Assembly: GCF_028710345.1 (NCBI RefSeq)
Contig: NZ_JAQTUH010000003.1
Span: 62,001-126,000, forward strand
DNA from: Sulfuricurvum sp.
Lineage (GTDB): Bacteria; Campylobacterota; Campylobacteria; Campylobacterales; Sulfurimonadaceae
Direction of reading: 5' to 3'
Length of the DNA: 64,000 nt
Below are positions 26,884 to 36,440 of this stretch, piece by piece. The position numbers and the translations under genes are program-made. Each line of letters starts with the position of its first letter. Position 1 is the first letter of the stretch. The notes beneath the pieces were generated by a model, which was not told the origin of the DNA, did no database searches, and was given only the letters and a program-made list of their open reading frames with translations.

Positions 26884-29331
26884 TTATAACCCCTCATTGA
26901 ATTTAACATTGCGTTTGACAACATTCATCAAATAATCAGGTGAATACGGTTTGGTAATATACTCAACCATTCCCGATTCTACCCCACGCATACGGTCTGC
27001 TTTTCCAGAGCGCGATGTAACAGCGATCAATGGGAGATTTTTATATTTGTTGTATTTTTTAATCTCTGCTGCTAACGTATAGCCATCCATACGCGGCATT
27101 TCGATATCGATCAGCATAGCATCAAAGAAATGATCTCCCTGCTTGAGGATATTAAGTGCTTCAATACCGTCATTAGCTTCAACAAGGGTAATTCCCATCG
27201 GTTCAAGTGATTTACGCATAATCGTTCGGTCAGTTTTGGAGTCATCTACAATCATGACACAATAATCGCTTGCACTGTTTTTAGCTCCTAACTTTTTAGC
27301 TTCTCCACTCTCAGATCCAACTGTTGATTTTACCGATTTTGCCATTTGCATTAATGCCGCAACATCAACGATCAAGGTTACGCCACCATCGCCACGAATG
27401 GTTGCACCCGCAATCCCCTCGATACCTTTGAGATATTCTCCAAGAGATTTAATAACGATCTCTTCTTGACCGATGAGCGTATCAACGATAAGTCCGATTT
27501 TACTCTCAGCCAGTCCAAGAACAACAACATACGCATGTTCACTGCTGTCAAAAACACGTTCAACTTCAAAGATATCACCAATATGTACAAGAGAGAGGAC
27601 ATCATCACGTAAACGCATAACGGAACGATTTTCTACTGTATAAATCTCATCTTTGCTAATACGTACTGTCTCAAGAACCGACGCAAGAGGAATAGCATAA
27701 TACTCTTCTTGGACACCAACAAGCAACGCTTGAATAATCGCCAATGTCAATGGTATTTTGAGTTTCATCGACGTCCCTTGACCCACTTCAGAGTCAATAT
27801 CGATCATACCGTTAAGTTTTTCAATGTTGGTTTTTACCACGTCCATACCGACACCGCGACCTGAAACACTGGTCACTTGCGCAGCAGTTGAGAAGCCTGG
27901 ACGAAAAATAAGCCCGAATGCCTCTTTCTCAGACATGGTATCAGACTCTTTTTCAGTGATGATCCCTTTCTCAACCGATTTTTGTTTGAGCATTTCCGCA
28001 TTGAGCCCTTTACCGTCATCAATGATTTGGATAACGATATGGTTCCCCTCATGATATGCTTTAAGCTGAATTGTCCCTACTTCCGGTTTTCCGTTTGCTA
28101 TACGAGTATCACTTACTTCGATACCATGATCACACGAGTTACGGATAATGTGAACCAACGGATCACCGATCTCTTCGACAATCGATTTATCCAATTCAGT
28201 ATCTTCACCGGTGATTTCTAGCTCTATTTTTTTATTAAGCTCACGAGAAAGGTCACGGATCATGCGAGGAAATTTATTAAATACTTTTCCAATCGGAAGC
28301 ATACGGGTTTTCATAACGGCGATTTGTAAATCGGTCGTAACCAACGAAACTATCGAGACGACTTGGTTGAGTTCTTCGAGGAATGCTTCCCCCTCATAAC
28401 GCTCTTCAACATCATCATTGATTTTAATCAGACGGTTTTTACCAAGGACAAGTTCCCCGATTAAGTTCATCAAATGATCCAGACGTTTAACATCTACCCG
28501 AATCGTTTGTTCAACCCCTGAACCACCTTTGTTTTCACTCTCCTCTTTTGGTTCAGCACGTCGAGGTGCAGCCGCCGCTGCAGGTTTGGCTACAGGAGCA
28601 ATTTCTGCTTTAACCACTGGCGCTTGAGGCTCAGGTGTTGCATGAGAGTGTTCACTTTTAGAGGCACGTTTTGCCGAATCTTCTGCTTGTTTTTTTGCTA
28701 ACAATCGTTCAATCTCAGCTTCAACCTCTTCTTCACTCATATTTGAATAATCAGGTTCAGCTTCTTGCTTTTCCGAAGGGGTACTAGTAGCATGTTTTGC
28801 TTTTGCTTCAGCTTGTTTTTCAGCGAGTAAACGCTCTATTTCCGCTTCTACCTCTGCTTCACTCATATCAGAATAATCGGGTTCAGGTTCCGGAGCAACA
28901 GGTTCAGGAGTATGGTCAACTGCTACTGGTTCTTCTACATTCGTTCCACCGTTAGCGACAATATCCAATCGTGCAACACATCCAGATACATCAAGACCGG
29001 AATCTTCACTGCTATCTCGAATACGGACTAACAACGCTTTCATTAAATCGATTGACTCTAAAATGACATCCATAACATTCGGATCAATGACCAAATCACC
29101 GTGACGCGCCATGTTAAGTAAATTTTCCATATGGTGTGTCAAATGGGTTAATACATCAAAATTCAAAAAGGAGCTTGCCCCTTTGATCGTATGAGCAACC
29201 CGAAAGATGCGGTTTAATAAATCCAAATCATCGGGACGTGTCTCTAACTCAACCAAATCTTGGTCAAGCTGTTCGATCAACTCAAATGATTCAACCAAAA
29301 AGTCCTGTAATATTTCTTCAAATTCATCCAT
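26884..29331 (-). CDS. cheA: Chemotaxis histidine kinase CheA with C-terminal receiver domain
   Basis: An 815-residue hybrid CheA (CheAY type, as in Campylobacter and Helicobacter). The HPt domain has His47 in RVAHTIKGASSF. An acidic linker holds two direct repeats of PDYS-D/N-MSE-A/E-EVEAEIERLLA. The dimerisation, ATPase and CheW-like domains follow (LGKNRLIKIND, HIIRNSCDHGIE, GRGVGMDVVK, TLAIIQALLVGV). A receiver domain ends the protein (VMIVDDSKTDRTIMRKS, LIDIEMPRMDGY, ITKPYSP), probably a phosphate sink or feedback element. GGGGTGGAAC precedes the ATG. Confidence 0.97.
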   Translation of the reverse strand: MDEFEEILQDFLVESFELIEQLDQDLVELETRPDDLDLLNRIFRVAHTIKGASSFLNFDVLTHLTHHMENLLNMARHGDLVIDPNVMDVILESIDLMKALLVRIRDSSEDSGLDVSGCVARLDIVANGGTNVEEPVAVDHTPEPVAPEPEPDYSDMSEAEVEAEIERLLAEKQAEAKAKHATSTPSEKQEAEPDYSNMSEEEVEAEIERLLAKKQAEDSAKRASKSEHSHATPEPQAPVVKAEIAPVAKPAAAAAPRRAEPKEESENKGGSGVEQTIRVDVKRLDHLMNLIGELVLGKNRLIKINDDVEERYEGEAFLEELNQVVSIVSLVTTDLQIAVMKTRMLPIGKVFNKFPRMIRDLSRELNKKIELEITGEDTELDKSIVEEIGDPLVHIIRNSCDHGIEVSDTRIANGKPEVGTIQLKAYHEGNHIVIQIIDDGKGLNAEMLKQKSVEKGIITEKESDTMSEKEAFGLIFRPGFSTAAQVTSVSGRGVGMDVVKTNIEKLNGMIDIDSEVGQGTSMKLKIPLTLAIIQALLVGVQEEYYAIPLASVLETVRISKDEIYTVENRSVMRLRDDVLSLVHIGDIFEVERVFDSSEHAYVVVLGLAESKIGLIVDTLIGQEEIVIKSLGEYLKGIEGIAGATIRGDGGVTLIVDVAALMQMAKSVKSTVGSESGEAKKLGAKNSASDYCVMIVDDSKTDRTIMRKSLEPMGITLVEANDGIEALNILKQGDHFFDAMLIDIEMPRMDGYTLAAEIKKYNKYKNLPLIAVTSRSGKADRMRGVESGMVEYITKPYSPDYLMNVVKRNVKFNEGL

Positions 29332-29340
29332 GTTCCACCC

Positions 29341-30279
29341 CTACTGAATATGTGCTTGCACAACACGTGCAACTTCATCATAAAATATATTTTCATCGAA
29401 CTTGACCAAATAGGCCTCTGCCCCTGCTTCTTTACCGCGCAGTTCACTAAAGTGATCGCTGATTGAGGAGTTAAAGACGATAGGTATCATTTTAAACCGT
29501 GCATCATCTTTTACCCTTGCCGCAAAATGGAATCCATCCATACGCGGCATTTCAATATCCGAAGCAATTAAACGAAGTTTGTTTGGTAGATCGTTACCAT
29601 GTGCTAAATAGAGATCTTCCAATATTTTGAGCCCTTGCTCACCATCACTCCCCTCGATAACATGAAAGCCCATTTTTTCGAACGCATCTTTAATAATACG
29701 TCGTGCGGTATGACTATCGTCGAGAAGCAATACATAACCGTCAAAGTGAAGGTGATGAGAATTCATTGTCGCCTGATTAGGTTGATAAAGTCCCAGTTCT
29801 TGAACGACGCTCTCCAAATCTAAAATAAGCAATACACTCTCATCTTCGATACGAGTTACTCCAGTAATCTTAGATCCATCAATACTGCTATCAACAAACG
29901 AAGCTGGCTCAATATCTTTCCAGTTAATACGACGAATACGTTTCGCTTCATGGACGACGAATCCAATCAAAACATTATTAAATTCGGTAATAATAACACG
30001 GGAACTTTGTTCAATGTTTGCTGGGGCTTCGATGCCCATCCACTTAGCGAGATTGACAACAGGGATAACAACCCCTCGAAGATCAAATATCCCCTCTATA
30101 AATGGTGGAGTTCCCGGTAATTCAGTAAGCATAGGGAGCCGGATAATTTCGCGTACTTTAGCGACATTTATCCCGTATATCCCCTCATAAACTTCATCAC
30201 CTTCTTGCTTAAAAATCCGAAAATCAACCAATTCCATCTCATTGGTTCCAACTTTTAAGACCTCTTTTTGTCCCTTCAT
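29341..30279 (-). CDS. cheV: Chemotaxis protein CheV
   Basis: CheV combines a CheW-like coupling domain (about residues 10-165: YGINVAKVREIIRLPML, FDLRGVVIPVVNLAKW) with a receiver domain (about 180-305: VLLLDDSHTARRIIKDAF, ASDIEMPRMDGF, AYLVKFD). The phosphorylatable Asp is in SDIEMP. It fits the first position of the cheV-cheA-cheW operon. Its ATG overlaps the stop of the preceding phosphoesterase gene (ATGA). The GGGGCTCC leader gives a ribosome-binding site. Confidence 0.95.
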   Translation of the reverse strand: MKGQKEVLKVGTNEMELVDFRIFKQEGDEVYEGIYGINVAKVREIIRLPMLTELPGTPPFIEGIFDLRGVVIPVVNLAKWMGIEAPANIEQSSRVIITEFNNVLIGFVVHEAKRIRRINWKDIEPASFVDSSIDGSKITGVTRIEDESVLLILDLESVVQELGLYQPNQATMNSHHLHFDGYVLLLDDSHTARRIIKDAFEKMGFHVIEGSDGEQGLKILEDLYLAHGNDLPNKLRLIASDIEMPRMDGFHFAARVKDDARFKMIPIVFNSSISDHFSELRGKEAGAEAYLVKFDENIFYDEVARVVQAHIQ

Positions 30280-31019
30280 CGGGGCTCCTTCTGAAAGATC
30301 ACTTCTTCCAAATTAATTTGGCTCTGTGAAGATTTTACAACATAAATTCTTTCATTGCAAGCAAAAGCGCCCAAATTAATATAATTGTATTTTTCAAAAT
30401 GAAATTGACGATTTTGATGGTAGTGACCTTCGATAATCATATCGCACTCTTCTAGCCACATTTCACCCTCGAATCGTTGTGCAATGTGTTCAAAATTTTC
30501 GATTTTTTTGCAATGACGCTTTCGTTGCATCTGCTCACAAAGCCAATGGATAATCACCCCACCTAAGAGGGTGTCTATAAGATTTAAGAGGGCAAGTATT
30601 GAACTATTACGGATTAATGCAGTATAGATTCTATATCCCAAAGGGACAATAATATCTCCGTGCAGCAGTGCTATTTGTTTCCCTTGGAACTCTACAAAAA
30701 AAGGTTGTCGTTTAAGCGGGATAACACGAATATGGGGGAAAAGAGAGGTAAGCCTGAAATCATGATTACCTTCAAAATACCAAATCTCTATTTTTTGAGA
30801 AAGTCGATTCAAGAGGTTCAATCCCTCTTCATTCAGTGTGTGCGTTGAGGGTATCGGGCCAAAAAGAAGATCAAAATTATCCCCCATCAAAATGAGCTGA
30901 GGGGTTTGTATCTCTCCAAGATCTAGCGCATGCAAAAAATCGATAAATTGGGTTCTCCATGGAGCAGCATGAGAATCGGCGATTAAAATCGCCCCCTCTT
31001 GGAGTCTATTAAGGTACAT
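30276..31019 (-). CDS. LpxH-like UDP-2,3-diacylglucosamine pyrophosphatase / metallophosphoesterase
   Basis: A 247-residue calcineurin-like metallophosphoesterase. Metal-binding motifs are complete: D-x-H in LIADSHAAPW, GDNFDLLFG, EGNHDFRL, LLHGDI and EGHYHQN. The closest function is LpxH, which hydrolyses UDP-2,3-diacylglucosamine in lipid A synthesis, but GNHD instead of GNRD leaves room for a related phosphoesterase. The start overlaps the argC stop, and the stop overlaps cheV, so it is transcribed with both. Confidence 0.8.
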   Translation of the reverse strand: MYLNRLQEGAILIADSHAAPWRTQFIDFLHALDLGEIQTPQLILMGDNFDLLFGPIPSTHTLNEEGLNLLNRLSQKIEIWYFEGNHDFRLTSLFPHIRVIPLKRQPFFVEFQGKQIALLHGDIIVPLGYRIYTALIRNSSILALLNLIDTLLGGVIIHWLCEQMQRKRHCKKIENFEHIAQRFEGEMWLEECDMIIEGHYHQNRQFHFEKYNYINLGAFACNERIYVVKSSQSQINLEEVIFQKEPR

Positions 31020-32022
31020 AAGAGATTTTCGGAATACCGAGAGACTCGTCTAATCCCATCATAATATTGGCATTAACGAGGGCTTGAGAGCTTGCGCCGC
31101 GCATTAGATTATCGATAGCGCACATGGCGACTAATGCATTACCGTGACGAATGGCATATACATCGGCGAAGTTCGTCCCTGAGGTCATTTTCGTATGGGG
31201 CGGTGCAGTGCGTAGACGAACAAAAGGTTTATTCGCATAAAACTTCTCCATTACATCCACAGGATTACAATCATCTTTTAACGTTGCATAAACACATGCA
31301 AGCATCCCCCGTGTCATCGGGACGAGCGAAGGGATAAACGTAACTTTTACTTCATCAGAACATAAAGCCGATGCATGTTGTTCGATTTCGGTTGCATGGC
31401 GGTGTTTGATAATATTATAACAGTTGATATTATCATTGACACTCACGTAATGCACTGTCGGGCTCGGTGATTTACCCGCACCTGATACCCCCGTTTTGGA
31501 GTCAATAAAAATCGGCTGTGAGAGATTGATATGATCTAAAAACGGTGCTAATGCCAACAACGATGCGGTGACATGACACCCCGGATTGGCGATAAGTCGA
31601 GCACCTTTAGCGACGTCCCCGTGAAGTTCAGGGATGGAATAGATAGCATGAGAGAGGTTATCCAAATCTTCGTGTTCACAATAAAAAGCTTCGTAATTTT
31701 CAGCAGAAAGGCGATAATCGGCAGAGAGATCGACCACTTTTATCCCCCGTTCCAACAGTCCTTTAGCCGTTTGCATTGCCGTTTTATGGGGAAGTGCTAA
31801 AAAAATCAGCTCACACGATTGCGCGGCATGTTCTATATTTACTTTTTCGACGCCCAAATCTGTAACACCCAAAAGTGAGGGGTGAAGTTCCGCCAAAGTT
31901 GCCGCACCTTCGGTATTGGCACAATAGACGAGATTAAAAATCGGATGTTCCAGCAACATTTTTACAAGCTCTAAGCCTGTATAACCGCTGACACCGATGA
32001 TTCCGACATTAATGGGATTCAA
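31009..32022 (-). CDS. argC: N-acetyl-gamma-glutamyl-phosphate reductase
   Basis: ArgC reduces N-acetylglutamyl phosphate to the semialdehyde in arginine biosynthesis. The 337-residue protein shows GIIGVSGYTGLELVKMLL (NADP-binding), the catalytic Cys in IANPGCHVTAS, and KTGVSGAGKSP. The start is a TTG at 32022, supported by AGGAGATCGTTT upstream and by the family N-terminus NVGIIGVSGYTG. It overlaps the greA 3' end by 14 bases. Confidence 0.96.
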   Translation of the reverse strand: MNPINVGIIGVSGYTGLELVKMLLEHPIFNLVYCANTEGAATLAELHPSLLGVTDLGVEKVNIEHAAQSCELIFLALPHKTAMQTAKGLLERGIKVVDLSADYRLSAENYEAFYCEHEDLDNLSHAIYSIPELHGDVAKGARLIANPGCHVTASLLALAPFLDHINLSQPIFIDSKTGVSGAGKSPSPTVHYVSVNDNINCYNIIKHRHATEIEQHASALCSDEVKVTFIPSLVPMTRGMLACVYATLKDDCNPVDVMEKFYANKPFVRLRTAPPHTKMTSGTNFADVYAIRHGNALVAMCAIDNLMRGASSQALVNANIMMGLDESLGIPKISYVP

Positions 32023-32506
32023 AAACGATCTCCTGATATTTCACTTCAAGCACTTCAAAATTTTTAACTCCACCGGGGAGTTTTGCACTAAATTCATCCC
32101 CCTCCTCGTGACCCAAAAGCTGTTTAGCTAACGGAGAATTAAAGGAGATAAGTCCGCGATCAGGGTTGCTCTCGCACCCGCCTACGATAGTATACGTCAC
32201 TTCATTATCGGTATCCAAATCGGATAATACTACCGTAGAGCCAAAACTGACACGGGCATGTTCTAGCTCACTGGGATCGACAATCTGAGCACGGGAAATC
32301 ACCTCACCAAGTTCAGCAATACGGGTTCCGATAAACGCCTGTTTTTCACGTGCGGCATGGTATTCGGAATTCTCTTTTAAATCACCGTACTCTTTTGCAC
32401 GATCAATCTCTACATTGACCTCAGGTAAATCGATATTTTTAAGGGTATTCAGCTCGTTTGATAAACGCTGAAACCCGTATTTTGTCATGGGTTCTTTTTG
32501 CTCCAC
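32009..32506 (-). CDS. greA: Transcription elongation factor GreA
   Basis: GreA enters the RNA polymerase secondary channel and stimulates cleavage of backtracked RNA. About 165 residues: the N-terminal coiled coil (LPEVNVEIDRAKEYGDLKEN, SEYHAAREKQ) carries the acidic tip (E-Y-G-D-L-K-E-N). The C-terminal FKBP-like domain (VSFGSTVVLSDLD) follows. The GTG at 32506 is chosen as start: GGAG lies seven bases upstream and it yields MEQKEPMTKYG, like other Campylobacterota GreA. A TTG at 32518 and an ATG at 32488 are alternatives. Confidence 0.95.
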   Translation of the reverse strand: MEQKEPMTKYGFQRLSNELNTLKNIDLPEVNVEIDRAKEYGDLKENSEYHAAREKQAFIGTRIAELGEVISRAQIVDPSELEHARVSFGSTVVLSDLDTDNEVTYTIVGGCESNPDRGLISFNSPLAKQLLGHEEGDEFSAKLPGGVKNFEVLEVKYQEIVFESH

Positions 32507-32551
32507 TGTATTCTCCAAAAATAATTATGAAGCATTATACCAAAGGGAAGA

Positions 32552-33196
32552 CTAATTACCAATCCGTCGTAATGCCAGCGAACACATCGCCAGACCAAAT
32601 GCACCCGTTACTCCGACAAAACTCCCTTTTTCTTTGATAAGGGGGAGTTCGGAGGAGCAGATACAGATGAAATCGCCTTTGAATTTTCGCTTGCGAAGTT
32701 CATTACGAATTTTGGAGGCGAACGGATCACCCTCCGTTTTCCAGATGGAGCGCACTTCGATCTTCGTCGGATCGAGTCGTTTGGCGGAACCGACGGAGGA
32801 GATGAGTTTCGGATAACATTTTTGAATGAGTGCAAGTTTGGCACGCATATCATCGATAGCGTCGAGGATCAGATCGTATGGCTCAAAATCAAACTCTTCG
32901 ACCCATTCGGGGGTAATCTTATCGCTGATAGCTATCACTTCGGGATAATGTGTTTTCAGCGCTTCGACTTTGAGTTCTCCCTCATGAGATTCTGAGTGCA
33001 TCTGGCGGTTTTGGTTGCTTACATCGTATCGGTCAAAATCGATAATGGTAATGTCACGCACACCGGAGCGATAAAGACAGTCTAAACAAAAGCTCCCCAC
33101 TCCGCCGACACCGAGAAGAAGGATTTTAGCATTACTAAGTTTGTCGAAGTTCTCTTCGCCGAAAACCAGTTTTGTCCGAACGTTTCTCAAAGCCAC
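32552..33196 (-). CDS. tcdA: ThiF-family tRNA threonylcarbamoyladenosine dehydratase-like protein (TcdA/CsdL)
   Basis: A 214-residue E1-like adenylating enzyme. The ATP-binding fold is LLLGVGGVGSFCLDCLYRSG, followed by ITIIDFDRYDVSNQNRQ and LILDAIDDMRAKLALI. The N-terminus LVFGEENFDKL matches TcdA/CsdL, which cyclises t6A to ct6A in tRNA. The GTG start at 33196 overlaps the surE stop. MoeB/ThiF cofactor roles are less likely because the zinc-binding CxxC pairs are absent. Confidence 0.86.
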   Translation of the reverse strand: MALRNVRTKLVFGEENFDKLSNAKILLLGVGGVGSFCLDCLYRSGVRDITIIDFDRYDVSNQNRQMHSESHEGELKVEALKTHYPEVIAISDKITPEWVEEFDFEPYDLILDAIDDMRAKLALIQKCYPKLISSVGSAKRLDPTKIEVRSIWKTEGDPFASKIRNELRKRKFKGDFICICSSELPLIKEKGSFVGVTGAFGLAMCSLALRRIGN

Positions 33197-33954
33197 TCCC
33201 GTAATTGTTCCATCGATTTATAGGCACTCATATCGAGTTTAATCGGAGTCAATGAAACTTTCCCTGCCTCAATCGCTTCAAAATCACACAAAGCTTTACG
33301 ATTCTCTCTAGGTTTAAACTCCAGAGGATGAAGCCCTAACCAGTAGTACTCCATCCCTCGTGGGTTTCGATGGAGGTGTGCATCATTGGCATAATAGCGA
33401 TACCCCGCATAGGTGACGGCGAACTCTAGCTCTTCTGTATCATAAGGGATATTAACGTTTAGAAATTCCCGCTCTCGTAGAGGAAACTCTCCCTCTAAAA
33501 CTTTTTGTACCAAATGGCGAATTGCATTTTTTGCCAACGCAAAATCTCCGACGGGTTGGGTAAAATCCATCACTTGCGATATTGCGATAGCAGGAACATC
33601 GTGCAATACCGCTTCCATCGCCGCCGCCGCTGTCCCTGAGTAGGTAATATCTTCTCCCATGTTAGAGCCTTTGTTAATCCCGCTAATAAGCAAATCGGGC
33701 TTACGCTCCTCAAAAATCGAATGGAGTGCAAGGTAAACACAATCGCTCGGCGTACCGTCATCAAGTTTGTAAAAATCATCCCCAACACTGATAAAGCTCA
33801 AAGGTCGATTAAGAGTTAAAGAGTGTCCGCATGCTGATTTCTCCGTAGAAGGGGCTACTATCGTGATATGCCCTAGTCCTTCCAATGCTTCAATGAGTGC
33901 TAGCAACCCCTCTGACTCATACCCATCATCGTTGGTAATCAATATCTCTTTCAT
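33187..33954 (-). CDS. surE: 5'/3'-nucleotidase SurE
   Basis: SurE is a metal-dependent nucleotidase acting on 5' and 3' nucleoside monophosphates. The 255-residue protein has the signature ILITNDDGYESEGLLALIE (metal-binding DD) and VAPSTEKSACGHSLT, then SGINKGSNMGEDITYSGTAA. All catalytic residues look intact. The gene lies between the sensor kinase and tcdA, with overlaps at its 3' end. Confidence 0.96.
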   Translation of the reverse strand: MKEILITNDDGYESEGLLALIEALEGLGHITIVAPSTEKSACGHSLTLNRPLSFISVGDDFYKLDDGTPSDCVYLALHSIFEERKPDLLISGINKGSNMGEDITYSGTAAAAMEAVLHDVPAIAISQVMDFTQPVGDFALAKNAIRHLVQKVLEGEFPLREREFLNVNIPYDTEELEFAVTYAGYRYYANDAHLHRNPRGMEYYWLGLHPLEFKPRENRKALCDFEAIEAGKVSLTPIKLDMSAYKSMEQLREWL

Positions 33955-33957
33955 CTA

Positions 33958-35250
33958 TTATCTCCTTTTCGATTTTTTCGGGGCAAAAATAAAACAATTC
34001 ATCTCTCCACGCCGTTCATAGAGCAAATCAAAATCATGTTCATTCAAAATCGCGTCAACAATATAAAGCCCCAATCCAAAGCTGTCTCGTGTCGGAGAAT
34101 CTTTTGTAAATGGTTGAATATAGTGCGTTAGCGGTTGAAGCAACTCTCGTCCTTCATTCATAAAAACGATATTCTCATTCTCTAAACGGATTTTCATACT
34201 CCCCGAAGAAGAGTATTTAATCGCATTATCAATCATATTTTTTATTGCTGTAGTAAAAAGACGATAATCCACATTCAGTTTTATTGACCCCACTACCGCG
34301 TTATCAACCGCATCATAATCAACCATCGCCATATCGATTGCCCCATCAATCAAATCAAGCACTCTATACTCTTTTTTTTGAATATACTGAGAACCTGAAG
34401 TAATCTCTTCGATGAGGGCAAATTCCACAATCAGCCCCTCAAGCCGTTCAAATATACCGGCAAATCGGCTTTGCTGTTTCTCATTTTCCAACATCGTTGC
34501 CGCAATTCTCCCTTTAGCAATAGGGGTTTTTAGTTCATGCATAATATTACGCAAGAAAAGGGTACGTGATTCGATAAGGGAACGAATTTTCTCCTGAGCC
34601 GTTTCCATTTCGTTGGCAATCAATGCAATCTCATCTTCTCCCTTTGTCCGAAATCGTACCGCCATATTTCCTTCTCCGAAACGAGCAATTTGACGACGCA
34701 AACGACGAAGGGGATTAAGTCTATAGATAATCAATGCGAATGAGAATAGAAGCATCATCAAAATCGTGATGTAAGCATATATCAATGTTGAGGGGGAATA
34801 TCCGCTTACTTTGCGATCTTCAAGCAACATAGAGTGGTGATTTGATTGAATCCAAAAATAAATTTTCCCATCATTTTGAAGCATCCGCGCATGTATCTGA
34901 CTAACAATAAATTCATTATAAGGGGCATCATAAGCAATATGAGGTGATATTTTTTCCCCATCCTCTTTTAAAACAGTTGATTGAGAGGTAATATCATCGT
35001 ATTCAGCAGTGTTATTGATAACATAGAGGTCATATACTGCGAGATTGGCTTCCAACATCGGAAGTGATATTTGTTTGAGCAAAAAACTGTTGTAAATCTG
35101 AGAAATGAGAGAGTATTTGGTAAAAAGGTTGTCAATGTGTTTAGTACGATTGGTTTCATACAGCTGATAAAACGTATAACTGACGCTCAGAACCGTAACG
35201 CTCAGAGCAAAAAGAACAGTAACTAAAACTGCATTGCGTTTAAAAATCAT
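33958..35250 (-). CDS. ArsS-like sensor histidine kinase
   Basis: A 430-residue two-component kinase. An N-terminal helix (AVLVTVLFALSVTVLSVSYTF) and a second helix (about residues 155-177) enclose a periplasmic sensor region; a HAMP segment follows (RLNPLRRLRRQIARFGEGNM). The H-box LRNIMHELKTPIAKGRI is characteristic of the ArsS group of Campylobacterota, which in H. pylori responds to acid. The ATPase region shows IKNMIDNAIKYS and DSFGLGLYIV. Its ATG overlaps the stop of the response regulator gene. The stimulus in this organism is unknown. Confidence 0.88.
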   Translation of the reverse strand: MIFKRNAVLVTVLFALSVTVLSVSYTFYQLYETNRTKHIDNLFTKYSLISQIYNSFLLKQISLPMLEANLAVYDLYVINNTAEYDDITSQSTVLKEDGEKISPHIAYDAPYNEFIVSQIHARMLQNDGKIYFWIQSNHHSMLLEDRKVSGYSPSTLIYAYITILMMLLFSFALIIYRLNPLRRLRRQIARFGEGNMAVRFRTKGEDEIALIANEMETAQEKIRSLIESRTLFLRNIMHELKTPIAKGRIAATMLENEKQQSRFAGIFERLEGLIVEFALIEEITSGSQYIQKKEYRVLDLIDGAIDMAMVDYDAVDNAVVGSIKLNVDYRLFTTAIKNMIDNAIKYSSSGSMKIRLENENIVFMNEGRELLQPLTHYIQPFTKDSPTRDSFGLGLYIVDAILNEHDFDLLYERRGEMNCFIFAPKKSKRR

Positions 35251-35909
35251 TTGAGCAGTTTGTAGCCGATACCGCGAATCGATTCGATCAATGCTTTATC
35301 CCCTAGTTTGTTACGGATACGCCCCATCATAACATCGATACTTTTGTTGGAGGAGTCTTCATTAATCGCAGAAACATTGTGAATCAAATCTTCGCGCGAT
35401 ACCACCATCCCTTGTTTTTTAATCATGTAGGCGAGAATCCCATACTCTGCATTGGTTAACTCCAACGCTCTGTTTTTATAGTTGATTTGCATGGCAGATT
35501 CATTCAGTCGAAAATCACTTTCGTTCTCCGCCGCTGCTTGAGATACTGCATCATATCGACGCAATACCGAATGGATACGGGCTTCAAGCTCTCTGGGGTC
35601 ATACGGTTTTGGGAGATAATCATCCGCTCCTAATTCAAGCGCATTAATCTTATCGGTTACATCCGAGCGTGCCGAAGAGATAATGATAGGGATGTTTTGA
35701 CGCATCCGTATCGCCTCACACACCTCTAACCCATCCATACCCGGTAACGTCAAATCCAATATGACCACATCAAATTTTTCCAATTTCAGGATGCTCAAGG
35801 CTTTAAACGGATCATCTTCCGTCACCACTTGAAAATCGTACTGTTCTAAAAATTCGCTCAATATCTCGGCGAGTTCGAGATCATCTTCAATCATTAATAT
35901 TTTACTCAT
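35247..35909 (-). CDS. OmpR-family response regulator paired with the ArsS-like kinase
   Basis: A 220-residue regulator. The receiver domain has the acidic pair in MIEDDLELAEIL, the phospho-acceptor Asp in VVILDLTLPGMDG and Lys in LPKPYDPREL. The winged-helix DNA-binding domain ends MMGRIRNKLGDKALIESIRG followed by IGYKLLK. It is the first gene of a regulator-kinase-surE-tcdA series and overlaps the kinase gene. ArsR-like by partner, but the regulon is not inferable. Confidence 0.9.
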   Translation of the reverse strand: MSKILMIEDDLELAEILSEFLEQYDFQVVTEDDPFKALSILKLEKFDVVILDLTLPGMDGLEVCEAIRMRQNIPIIISSARSDVTDKINALELGADDYLPKPYDPRELEARIHSVLRRYDAVSQAAAENESDFRLNESAMQINYKNRALELTNAEYGILAYMIKKQGMVVSREDLIHNVSAINEDSSNKSIDVMMGRIRNKLGDKALIESIRGIGYKLLK

Positions 35910-36015
35910 GGTGATATTGTAACGCAGGGAGGGTTAATAGTTTCCAAATGGTTTTTACTCTCTAAGTAATTATGTGATAAAATATTTTCATTATTTAACA
36001 AAGGAGACGATCATC

Positions 36016-36438
36016 TTGAAATCAGCAGTTTTAATGTTCCTCTTAACCTTTTATGCTTTTGGTGCCGAATCGGTGGCCTTTATCAAAAGCATCTCCGGTG
36101 AAGCTTCCGTAATGCGGAATAATCTCACTCACCCTCTGCAACAAGGGGAAGAGCTTTTTAGCAAAGATGAACTCATTACAGGTAAAAACAGTACTGTAGG
36201 TCTCTCTTTTGATGATGGAACCCGTATTTCCATTGGCGCTAACACCCATTTTAAAATCGATGATTTCCTCTTTGCTCCGGCGCAACAAGATTTTAAATTT
36301 AATGTGAGTCTCCCAAAAGGGTCACTCGTATTTGAATCGGGAAAAATCGGGAAACTTGCCCCTGAAAAAGTAGGAATTAAAGTCCCTCAGGGGATTATCG
36401 GTATTCGTGGAACCAAATTTATCGTGGAGGCTGAATAA
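36016..36438 (+). CDS. FecR-domain periplasmic protein
   Basis: A 140-residue exported protein with a FecR domain. From the TTG at 36016, preceded by AAGGAGACGATCATC, the N-terminus LKSAVLMFLLTFYAFG is a signal peptide. The domain reads FIKSISGEASVMRNN, FSKDELITGKNSTVGLSFDD, GTRISIGANTHFKID and PQGIIGIRGTKFIVEAE. An upstream ATG at 35974 would place 14 polar residues before the signal and is rejected. It lacks the anti-sigma part of true FecR and is the first gene of a FecR, OmpA, CHASE2-kinase operon. Confidence 0.86.
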   Translation: MKSAVLMFLLTFYAFGAESVAFIKSISGEASVMRNNLTHPLQQGEELFSKDELITGKNSTVGLSFDDGTRISIGANTHFKIDDFLFAPAQQDFKFNVSLPKGSLVFESGKIGKLAPEKVGIKVPQGIIGIRGTKFIVEAE

Positions 36439-36440
36439 TC

